From the NCBI GenBank assembly GCA_027031025.1, contig JALVEJ010000158.1, positions 1 to 10,616 of the forward strand: a stretch of 10,616 nucleotides of DNA, read 5' to 3'. The notes beneath the pieces were generated by a model. The model saw only the letters and a list, made by a program, of their open reading frames with translations, was not told where the DNA came from and did no database searches. This document shows positions 1-6,139 of the stretch, one piece after another. Within the stretch, counting starts at the first letter, position 1. Every line of letters begins with the position of its first letter. Source of the stretch: Flavobacteriales bacterium (GTDB lineage: Bacteria; Bacteroidota; Bacteroidia; Flavobacteriales; Flavobacteriaceae). Position numbers and translations under genes: made by a program.

Positions 1-1
1 A

Positions 2-247
2 GATAAAGTAGTATTCTTGTTTGTAGCCCAAGACAAGCCGGAAAAAGTGGAAAGCTTTTTAAAGAAAAATGATTGGCATCTTCCGGTTTACTACATGCAA
101 AGCAATCCGCCGGCAATGTTGCAGTCGGGTTCTATCCCTACGACTTTTATTATTGATAAACACGGATATATTGTCGTGAAAAAAACCGGTGCAGCTGATT
201 GGAATAGCGGGCAAGTGCATAAGATACTGAATAAGCTGGTACGATAG
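2..247 (+). CDS. TlpA/thioredoxin-like protein, C-terminal part (5' end outside window)
   Basis: The reading frame is open from base 2 at the window edge to TAG at 245-247, giving 81 visible residues, so the gene starts upstream. The visible part looks like the second half of a thioredoxin fold: a hydrophobic strand (VVFLFVAQD, residues 3-11), a helix, then a cis-proline loop SIPTTFIID (residues 44-52, Pro46). A beta-hairpin follows (GYIVVKKTG), then a C-terminal helix (QVHKILNKL). This order is typical of TlpA/ResA-like disulfide reductases and redoxins, which act outside the cytoplasmic membrane in thiol-disulfide exchange. The CxxC active site would lie upstream, so redox activity cannot be confirmed here. 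A TTG at 17 is in frame, but starting there would cut the central beta-strand, so I do not take it as the start. The gene lies 220 bp upstream of kdsB on the same strand; whether they are co-transcribed is unclear. Confidence 0.8.
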   Translation, partial: DKVVFLFVAQDKPEKVESFLKKNDWHLPVYYMQSNPPAMLQSGSIPTTFIIDKHGYIVVKKTGAADWNSGQVHKILNKLVR

Positions 248-291
248 AGGAAAGTGCTAAGCGGAATGCGAAAGATTGTGTGTTGATTCGC

Positions 292-507
292 GAAAGTAAA
301 AATAAATTCCTCAATTTCTCAAATAAAAAGCAGAATTTCGGCATGAAGTACTAAATGAATTTAAACGAACAAAATATTCTGTAAAGCATAACCAATCCTC
401 AATTCCTCAGTTAAAAGCAGTAATATTGTTTGATATACAAAGCCTCAATAAAAAAGCAAAGTAATTTATGAAGTACAATAAATCCTCAATGCCTCAATTA
501 AAAGTAA
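292..507 (+). repeat. Degenerate direct repeats of the kdsB 5' end in its upstream spacer
   Basis: Three imperfect copies of a roughly 24-bp unit start at 309, 397 and 484, spaced 88 and 87 bp: CCTCAATTTCTCAAATAAAA, CCTCAATTCCTCAGTTAAAA and CCTCAATGCCTCAATTAAAA for their first 20 bases. By eye, copies 2 and 3 match at 20 of 24 positions and copies 1 and 2 at about 21 of 25 with one gap. A fourth partial copy (GCCTCAATAAAAAAGC) starts at 442. The third copy lies inside the kdsB coding region, residues 6-13. ATGAAGTAC, the first three kdsB codons at 468-476, also occurs at 343-351. Copy 2 read from 384 in the kdsB frame gives KHNQSSIPQLKAV, close to kdsB KYNKSSMPQLKV, but TAA at 462 closes that frame before the kdsB start. 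The simplest reading is decayed partial duplication of the gene start. Confidence 0.7.
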
Positions 508-1235
508 TTGCTTTAATTCCAGCTCGTTACGATTCGCAGCGTTTCCCGGGTAAGCTGATGAAAGATTTAGCCGGTCAAACGGTTATTTTACGCACTTATC
601 AGGCTGCAATCAATTCCGGGTTGTTTGACGAGGTTTATGTAGTTACCGATTCGCAGTTGATTTATGATGAAATAATCAATAACGGAGGGCAAGCTTTTAT
701 GAGCACCAAAAAGCACGCTACGGGAACAGACAGAATAGCCGAATTTGCCAAAGATATTGAAGCGGATGTTATCGTCAATATACAAGGTGACGAACCTTTT
801 ATTCACCAAAAGTCTTTGCGGGATTTGATTAGGGTTTTTGAAGAAGATATCGGTAACAAAATAGATTTGTCATCTTTGATGATTCGTCTGAAAAACCAAG
901 CAGATTTTCTCAATCCCAACAACGTAAAAGTCGTTGTGGATAAAGATAATTTTGCCTTATATTTTTCGCGTGCGCCTATTCCTTATTCACGAGACAAGGT
1001 TTTTGAGACAGCCTATAAACATATCGGTGTCTATGCGTTTCGAAAACCGGTTTTGGAACAAATTGCCCGAATGCCACAAACGGAATTAGAACAAATTGAA
1101 AAATTAGAAAATTTACGGTTTTTACAAAACGGATTACGTATCAAAATGATAGAAACAGACCGGTTGAATTTTGGTATTGATACCGAAGAAGATTTGCAAA
1201 AAGCGGAATTGTATTTAAAAAAACAAACAAAATGA
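468..1235 (+). CDS. kdsB: 3-deoxy-manno-octulosonate cytidylyltransferase (CMP-Kdo synthetase)
   Basis: This cytosolic enzyme activates Kdo with CTP to give CMP-Kdo and pyrophosphate, the donor for Kdo addition to lipid A in LPS synthesis. The 255-residue product shows the family motifs in order: nucleotide-binding loop IPARYDSQRFPGK (17-29), ATGTDRIAE (84-92), metal/nucleotide motif VNIQGDEPF (103-111), HIGVYAFR (185-192), EQIEKLENLR (208-217) and GIDTEEDL near the C-terminus (236-243). The start is uncertain. ATG at 468 gives 255 aa; the in-frame ATG at 489 (Met8) gives 248 aa, the length of E. coli KdsB, and places the conserved core near the N-terminus as is usual. Neither has a convincing Shine-Dalgarno sequence. 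The region between the two starts belongs to the upstream repeats, so residues 1-7 may not be part of the native protein. The stop overlaps the menA start by 4 bp (ATGA), which suggests translational coupling. Confidence 0.96.
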   Translation: MKYNKSSMPQLKVIALIPARYDSQRFPGKLMKDLAGQTVILRTYQAAINSGLFDEVYVVTDSQLIYDEIINNGGQAFMSTKKHATGTDRIAEFAKDIEADVIVNIQGDEPFIHQKSLRDLIRVFEEDIGNKIDLSSLMIRLKNQADFLNPNNVKVVVDKDNFALYFSRAPIPYSRDKVFETAYKHIGVYAFRKPVLEQIARMPQTELEQIEKLENLRFLQNGLRIKMIETDRLNFGIDTEEDLQKAELYLKKQTK

Positions 1236-2128
1236 ACAAATGGATTAAAGCCGCCAGATTACGAACATTGCCTTTGTCAGTGGCAGGCATCATTTTAGCG
1301 GGTTTTTTAGCGGCTAGCTATCATAAATTTGACAGGCTAATTTTTACCTTGTCCATTTTAACAGCTGTGTTATTTCAAATATTGTCCAATTTTGCCAACG
1401 ATTACGGCGATGGAATTAAAGGGACGGACAACGACGATAGAATTGGACCGAAACGGGCAATTCAGTCGGGAGAGATTACTCCGGCGCAAATGAAAAAAGC
1501 AATGCTAATCACAGGATGTTTGTCTTTTTTATCCGCCTTGGTTTTGGTGACTTACAGTTTTGGATTGAGGCGATTGCCTGAAATTTTACTATATTTGGTT
1601 TTGGGTATTGCTGCCATAGTTGCGGCTATCAAATATACCGTTGGCAAAAATGCTTATGGATATTTCGGTTTGGGTGATTTGTTTGTTTTGATTTTTTTTG
1701 GTCTGGTTTCCGTTATGGGTGGCACTTATTTATATACAAAAGATTTGGATTGGACGTGGATTTTTCCGGCACTTTCTATTGGCTTTTTAAGTATGGCGGT
1801 ATTAAATCTGAACAATATGCGTGATTTAAACTCCGATATTAAAGCCGGTAAGCACACAATTCCGGTAAAACTCGGCTTGGAAAATGCCAAAAAATACCAT
1901 ATTGTATTGATTGTGCTACCTTTCTTTTTTACACAGGCATATATTTTTCACCATTATCAAGGCAGATTTTGGCCATGGCTATTTTTGTTGCCTTATTTAC
2001 TCTTGTTTCGTCATCTGATGCATATCATACAAATAAACAATCCCAAGGATTTTGATCCGGAACTGAAAAAAGTGGCAATTTTAACTTTGCTTTATGCTAT
2101 TTTTTTGGGAATAGGTTTAGTAATATAA
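1232..2128 (+). CDS. menA: 1,4-dihydroxy-2-naphthoate polyprenyltransferase
   Basis: MenA is an integral membrane UbiA-superfamily prenyltransferase. It joins 1,4-dihydroxy-2-naphthoate to a polyprenyl diphosphate to give demethylmenaquinone, the late step before UbiE/MenG methylation. The product is 298 aa (E. coli MenA is 308) and strongly hydrophobic, with several evident membrane segments (for example 12-29, 36-54, 91-110, 118-134, 148-166, 174-192, 223-240, 245-262 and 280-298). The first Asp-rich motif, NDYGDGIKGTDNDDRIGP (56-73), is characteristic of MenA, and the second, NNMRDLNSDIKAGKHT (194-209), binds the Mg-diphosphate. The basic N-terminus WIKAARLRTLPLS is also typical of MenA. 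ATG overlaps the kdsB stop by 4 bp, so the two are likely translated from one message. A strong hairpin-plus-T-run follows the stop directly. The pairing implies menaquinone-based respiration in a Gram-negative cell. Confidence 0.96.
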   Translation: MNKWIKAARLRTLPLSVAGIILAGFLAASYHKFDRLIFTLSILTAVLFQILSNFANDYGDGIKGTDNDDRIGPKRAIQSGEITPAQMKKAMLITGCLSFLSALVLVTYSFGLRRLPEILLYLVLGIAAIVAAIKYTVGKNAYGYFGLGDLFVLIFFGLVSVMGGTYLYTKDLDWTWIFPALSIGFLSMAVLNLNNMRDLNSDIKAGKHTIPVKLGLENAKKYHIVLIVLPFFFTQAYIFHHYQGRFWPWLFLLPYLLLFRHLMHIIQINNPKDFDPELKKVAILTLLYAIFLGIGLVI

Positions 2129-2129
2129 G

Positions 2130-2158
2130 AAAGCCGGAATTCATTAATCCGGCTTTTT
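2130..2158 (+). terminator. Rho-independent terminator after menA
   Basis: A perfect 9-bp stem, AAAGCCGGA (2130-2138) with TCCGGCTTT (2148-2156), encloses a 9-nt AT-rich loop and runs into five T residues (2154-2158). It starts one base after the menA stop and lies between two convergent genes. In the minus direction the same stem could also end transcription of the beta-barrel gene, although the T-run on that side is interrupted (TTTCTTATATT), so function there is less certain. Confidence 0.88.
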
Positions 2159-2185
2159 CCTTGTAAAAGTTTAGTTTAAATAGGC

Positions 2186-2935
2186 TTATTTTGTAAAGAA
2201 ATAAGTTACTTCAAGACTTAAAACATTGTGCTTGGCTAATAAATCAGTAGGGCTGAAGTTAGGTTCGTCTGCCAAATCAGGGGTGATGTTAGCTAAGCCT
2301 TGTTGATAATTAACATTGATTAATACTTGTTTGATATTAAATCCAAATCCTACATTAATACCATAATCCAATCCGTTAAAATACTGAATCATTAAACTGT
2401 TAGCAGTGCTTGATAAATCAACATTGGCACTACCAAATACCGGTTGTAAATCATAGCTTTCATTAATGTTTTGAACCGTATCATCATTCTTGACAACTTT
2501 TAAATCTTGCATTTCTATGCCGCCTAAGCCATAAGCCAAATAAGGTCCGGCATTGATATTGAAATCGCCAATATGATAAACCAAATTAACCGGAAATTGT
2601 AAGTATTGAAATCTGGTTCGCCAGTCACCGGATATTTCCTTTATGTCATTATATTTTTCTTTAACCTGTTCTAAATCAACGAGAAATCCCTTTTGAGCAT
2701 ATTCCAAGCCACTACGGATAGATAATATTTCCGGCATCAAGTCGTATTCAAAAACTACGCCGCCATCAAAATTTAAGGTTCTGGATGTTGGTAATTCTAA
2801 ATCATCAAGGTTGGTTGCGGCATTCATGTTTACATTGGTTGCTGTTAGTCCTAATTTGACACCGAATTTGAATTGTGCAAAATTGGTTTGGATGGATAAA
2901 ATTGTTATAAAAATCCATAAAATTTGTCGTTTCAT
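2186..2935 (-). CDS. Outer-membrane beta-barrel protein (PF13568-like)
   Basis: This is a 249-aa exported protein. A signal peptide covers residues 1-20 (KR, then the hydrophobic segment ILWIFITILSI, with likely cleavage in NFA|QF). The mature part begins with a classic first strand and turn, FKFGVKLGLTATNVN, and continues with alternating amphipathic strands: IRSGLEYAQKGFLVD, YLQFPVNLVYHIG, FNINAGPYLAYGLGG, YGINVGFGFNIKQVLINVNY and a final LSLEVTYFF. The strand order, the GPYLAYGLGG motif and the length fit the Bacteroidota 'outer membrane protein beta-barrel' / porin-family group, predicted to be 8-stranded. The specific function is unknown. PorT/SprT of the type IX secretion system belongs to the same broad fold and has similar length, but nothing here identifies this gene as porT. 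It is transcribed alone, convergent with menA, with a -7 box 28 bp before its ATG. Confidence 0.85.
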   Translation of the reverse strand: MKRQILWIFITILSIQTNFAQFKFGVKLGLTATNVNMNAATNLDDLELPTSRTLNFDGGVVFEYDLMPEILSIRSGLEYAQKGFLVDLEQVKEKYNDIKEISGDWRTRFQYLQFPVNLVYHIGDFNINAGPYLAYGLGGIEMQDLKVVKNDDTVQNINESYDLQPVFGSANVDLSSTANSLMIQYFNGLDYGINVGFGFNIKQVLINVNYQQGLANITPDLADEPNFSPTDLLAKHNVLSLEVTYFFTK

Positions 2936-2962
2936 AATTTCATGTTTTAAAAATTAATACGA

Positions 2963-2970
2963 CAAAAGTA
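2963..2970 (-). promoter_or_regulatory. Bacteroidota -7 promoter box for the beta-barrel gene
   Basis: On the minus strand this reads TACTTTTG, a full match to the TAnnTTTG -7 element. It lies 27 bp upstream of the ATG at 2935, leaving a leader of roughly 20 nt. I see no TTG -33 element at the usual distance, so the call rests on one half of the promoter plus its position. Confidence 0.6.
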
Positions 2971-3124
2971 GATGCTGAAAAATCTCATGTAAATACCTAT
3001 TTGATATATAAAGCATCTTATTTAATAAAAACTTTCTTTCATTTGATAAAATAAAAAATTATCATGTATTTGAAAAAGATATGTATATGTTATTATGTAA
3101 CAAACTTTCATGTAATTCTGTGGA

Positions 3125-5935
3125 TTAAACCACCAAATTCACAATTTTTCCCGGCACTACAATCACTTTTTTCAATGGTTTATCTGTCAAAATGCTTTGC
3201 ACTTTTTCATCGGCAAGCACGGCTTTTTCGATGCTTTCTTTATCCATATTTGCCGGTAAATCTATTTTGTGTCGCATTTTACCATTAACCATTATAGGAT
3301 AAGTTTTGGTGCTTTCTTTAATATAACGGGCTTCATATTTCGGATAAGGTTCAAAGGCAATACTTTGATCATGTCCCATCTCTTCCCACAATTCTTCAGC
3401 CAAGTGCGGTGCAAAAGGCGCTAATAAAATAACAAGCGGTGATAAAATTTGCTGTTTATTGGTTTTAAGTTTTCCCAGTTCGTTAACGGCAATCATAAAT
3501 TGACTGACGGCTGTGTTGAATGAGAAATTCTCGATATCTTCGGTAACTTTTTTAATGGTTTTGTGTAAAATGCGTAATTCTTGTTCGGTTGGTTGTTCTA
3601 ACGAAACGTCAAAAACACCGTTGTTGTGAAATAATGACCAAAACTTGCGCAAAAAATTATGCACGCCTTTGAGTCCGGCGGTATTCCAAGGTTTGGCTAT
3701 TTCTATCGGTCCCAAAAACATTTCATACATGCGCAAGGTGTCGGCGCCATATTGTTCGATAATATCATCCGGATTGACGACATTGAATTTGGATTTGGAC
3801 ATTTTTTCCACTTCACGTCCCACTTTATATTTGCCGTCTTCCAAAATAAATTCGGCATTGGCTAAGTCGGGACGCCAAGCTTTAAATTTCTCGATATCCA
3901 AATAATCATAATCATCAACCATATTGACATCTACATGAACCGGTACGGTTTCATATTGGTCTTTTAACCCCAATGATACAAATGTATTGGTGCCCTTAAT
4001 ACGATAAGCAAAAGCCGAATAACCTAAAATCATGCCTTGATTAATCAATTTAACACTGTATTCGGGTTCGGGAACTTTGTTGATATCATACAAAAATTTT
4101 TGCCAAAAACGGCTGTAAAGCAAATGTCCGGTGGCATGTTCACTACCGCCAAGATATAGATCGACTTTTTGCCAATAATTAATCGCATCTTGACTAAATG
4201 GTTCTGTGTCATTATGCGGGTCCATATAGCGGTTAAAATACCACGAGCTACCGGCCCAGCCCGGCATGGTATTCAATTCGATAGGGAAAACTGTTTTTTG
4301 ATCGATTAAATCATTGGACACAACTGTTTCATTTTGTTCGTCCCAAGCCCAGTTTTTGGCATTGCCCAAGGGCGGTTTGCCATCTTTGGGTAAATAATTT
4401 TCGACTTCGGGCAGTTCCAAAGGTAGATATTTTTCGGGTATGGGCATCGCCACACCTTCTTTATAATAAATAGGCACCGGTTCGCCCCAGTAACGTTGCC
4501 GGGCAAAAACCGCATCGCGCAGGCGGTAATTGACTTCCGCCTTGCCGGCACCGCGTTTTTCCAATTCAGCAATCATTTTAGGAATAGCCTTTTTGGCAGG
4601 CAACCCGTTAAGAAAACCGGAATTGGTCAAAACGGCATTTTTGTCTTCATTGGCTTTTTCGCTGATATCATTCCCTTCAAAAATATTGATAATAGGAATG
4701 TCAAATTGACGGGCAAATTCGTAATCACGTTGGTCGCCTGACGGAACTGCCATAATGGCTCCGGTTCCGTAGCCTGCAAGCACATAGTCGCTAATCCAAA
4801 TAGGAATTTTGTCACCGGTCAAAGGATGAACGGCATAAGCCCCCGTAAATACACCGGTTTTGTTTTTAACTTCGGTCATGCGTTCACGTTCGGTTTTTCG
4901 GGCGGCTTGTGCTTTGTAGGCTTGCACTTTTTCACGCTGTTCGTTTGTGGTGATTTCATCGACCAATTCATGCTCGGGTGCCATTACCATAAAGGTGGCA
5001 CCATAAAGCGTATCGGCACGTGTGGTAAAGACGTCAAACGATTGGTCGCTACCGGCAACTTTAAAATTGATGAGGGCGCCAACGGATTTACCTATCCAGT
5101 TTCGCTGTATTTCTTTGAGAGATGATGGCCAGTCAATAGTATCTAAATCGTTGAGTAAACGTTCGGCATAAGCCGTGATACGCATCATCCATTGACGCAT
5201 TTTTTTACGTTCAACCGGATGACCGCCACGCTCGGAAACGCCGTTAACTACTTCGTCATTGGCTAACACGGTTCCCAAAGCAGGACACCAATTGACTTCG
5301 GCTTCTGCCAAATAAGTCAAACGGTATTTGTGTAAAATCGTATCTTTTTGTTGAGGCGTCATGGCTTGCCATTCGGCAGCAGTAAAATTGGGTGTGTCGG
5401 CACTGCAAGCAGCATTGATGTTGCTGTTGCCTTCTTTTTCAAATATTTTAATTAATTCTGCAATGGGTTCAGCCTTGTCGGTATCTTTGTTATACCATGA
5501 TTTGAATAATTGTAAAAATATCCATTGGGTCCACTTATAAAATTTAGGGTCGGATGTGCGCACCTCACGTGACCAATCAAACGAAAAACCTATTTTATCC
5601 ATTTGTTCTCGGTAGCGCTTGATATTTTGCTCGGTTGTAACTGCCGGATGTTGACCGGTTAAAATAGCATACTGTTCAGCCGGTAAACCGAAAGAATCAT
5701 AGCCCATAGGATGCAATACGTTATAACCTTGATGTCGCTTGTAGCGGGCATAAATATCCGAAGCGATATAACCGAGCGGATGACCTACGTGTAGTCCGGC
5801 ACCGGAAGGATATGGAAACATATCCAATACGTAATATTTGGGTTTGTCGGAATTGTTTTCGGCTTTAAAGGTTTGGTTTTCAGCCCAGTGTTTTTGCCAT
5901 TTGTGGTCTATTCGATTAAAATCGTAGGTCTTCAT
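3125..5935 (-). CDS. leuS: Leucyl-tRNA synthetase
   Basis: This class Ia aminoacyl-tRNA synthetase charges tRNA-Leu with leucine in the cytosol and hydrolyses mischarged tRNA in its CP1 editing domain. The 936-aa product has the HIGH motif as HVGH (49-52, within PYPSGAGLHVGHPLGY) and KMSKS at 711-715. The editing domain contains TTRADTL (304-310) and GTGAIMAVPSGDQRD (390-404), so editing residues appear intact. Other family hallmarks are NWCPALGTVLANDEV, PGWAGSSWYFNRYMDP and ATGHLLYSRFW, followed by the anticodon-binding helical domain (LAPFAPHLAEELWEEMG) and a C-terminal domain ending in VVPGKIVNLVV. It is longer than the E. coli enzyme (860 aa), mainly because of about 50 extra residues around 150-200 before the NWCP motif and a long leucine-specific segment at about 638-710. 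As I recall, similar insertions are usual in Bacteroidota LeuRS. The ATG at 5935 fits the family N-terminus. The gene is monocistronic and divergent from the DUF5686 gene. Confidence 0.98.
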   Translation of the reverse strand: MKTYDFNRIDHKWQKHWAENQTFKAENNSDKPKYYVLDMFPYPSGAGLHVGHPLGYIASDIYARYKRHQGYNVLHPMGYDSFGLPAEQYAILTGQHPAVTTEQNIKRYREQMDKIGFSFDWSREVRTSDPKFYKWTQWIFLQLFKSWYNKDTDKAEPIAELIKIFEKEGNSNINAACSADTPNFTAAEWQAMTPQQKDTILHKYRLTYLAEAEVNWCPALGTVLANDEVVNGVSERGGHPVERKKMRQWMMRITAYAERLLNDLDTIDWPSSLKEIQRNWIGKSVGALINFKVAGSDQSFDVFTTRADTLYGATFMVMAPEHELVDEITTNEQREKVQAYKAQAARKTERERMTEVKNKTGVFTGAYAVHPLTGDKIPIWISDYVLAGYGTGAIMAVPSGDQRDYEFARQFDIPIINIFEGNDISEKANEDKNAVLTNSGFLNGLPAKKAIPKMIAELEKRGAGKAEVNYRLRDAVFARQRYWGEPVPIYYKEGVAMPIPEKYLPLELPEVENYLPKDGKPPLGNAKNWAWDEQNETVVSNDLIDQKTVFPIELNTMPGWAGSSWYFNRYMDPHNDTEPFSQDAINYWQKVDLYLGGSEHATGHLLYSRFWQKFLYDINKVPEPEYSVKLINQGMILGYSAFAYRIKGTNTFVSLGLKDQYETVPVHVDVNMVDDYDYLDIEKFKAWRPDLANAEFILEDGKYKVGREVEKMSKSKFNVVNPDDIIEQYGADTLRMYEMFLGPIEIAKPWNTAGLKGVHNFLRKFWSLFHNNGVFDVSLEQPTEQELRILHKTIKKVTEDIENFSFNTAVSQFMIAVNELGKLKTNKQQILSPLVILLAPFAPHLAEELWEEMGHDQSIAFEPYPKYEARYIKESTKTYPIMVNGKMRHKIDLPANMDKESIEKAVLADEKVQSILTDKPLKKVIVVPGKIVNLVV

Positions 5936-5958
5936 TTTTGCTATTTTTTAAGTAGTTG

Positions 5959-5966
5959 CAAAGGTA
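5959..5966 (-). promoter_or_regulatory. Bacteroidota -7 promoter box for leuS
   Basis: The minus strand reads TACCTTTG here, an exact TAnnTTTG match, 23 bp before the leuS ATG, which predicts a very short leader. No TTG -33 element is visible at the standard spacing. No T-box-like leader or attenuator fits in so short a leader, so leuS is probably not regulated by leader RNA. Confidence 0.65.
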
Positions 5967-6105
5967 ATATAATTTGGTAATACTTTCATTCCTGTTTTGA
6001 ACTTTTCAATGAGCGATATTGTAGTTTTTATCAACATTAAAAAATTGGTATGTCAAGAATTTTCTATTGTTAAAAAAACATTTTTATCCGAATTGACATT
6101 TTTAC

Positions 6106-6113
6106 TATTTTTG
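6106..6113 (+). promoter_or_regulatory. Bacteroidota -7 promoter box for the DUF5686 operon
   Basis: TATTTTTG matches TAnnTTTG and lies 26 bp before the preferred ATG at 6140, so transcription would begin around 6119-6121 with a leader of about 20 nt. A TTGACA starts at 6093, but only 10 bp separate its TTG from the -7 box, which is too close for the usual -33/-7 spacing of about 19-21 bp. I therefore do not count it as the partner element. If the start site is right, the TTG at 6125 would leave almost no leader, which supports ATG 6140 as the start. Confidence 0.55.
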
Positions 6114-6139
6114 TATTTCACAATTTGTTTGAACTATCA

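Noticed and set aside
424..432. TATTGTTTG upstream of kdsB as a possible -7 promoter box
   Set aside because: It has three bases instead of two between TA and TTTG and no partner -33 element, so it does not meet the consensus that the other three promoter calls match exactly.
2186..2935. Identification of the beta-barrel gene as porT/sprT of the type IX secretion system
   Set aside because: Length and fold are compatible, but this broad family has many members and no specific PorT signature or neighbouring T9SS gene is visible. A generic call is safer.
3041..3064. AT-only inverted repeat TGATAA...TTATCA downstream of leuS as a possible terminator
   Set aside because: The stem has six pairs, nearly all A-T, with a 9-nt loop, in a very AT-rich spacer. 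It is too weak to distinguish from chance.
3088..3102. Small palindrome TGTTA-TTATG-TAACA in the spacer between leuS and the beta-barrel gene
   Set aside because: It is only five base pairs in AT-rich DNA, with no T-run and no promoter overlap. There is no support for an operator or terminator.
4306..5125. Several open frames on both strands across the leuS region
   Set aside because: They are shadows of the long, clearly conserved leuS reading frame and show no recognisable protein features.
6093..6098. TTGACA upstream of the DUF5686 gene as a -35 element
   Set aside because: Only 10 bp separate its TTG from the TATTTTTG box, too close for either the Bacteroidota or the classical sigma-70 spacing.
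6125..6139. TTG start extending the DUF5686 protein by five residues (MFELS)
   Set aside because: It would place extra residues before a perfect signal peptide and leave almost no leader after the predicted transcription start. ATG 6140 is the natural start.
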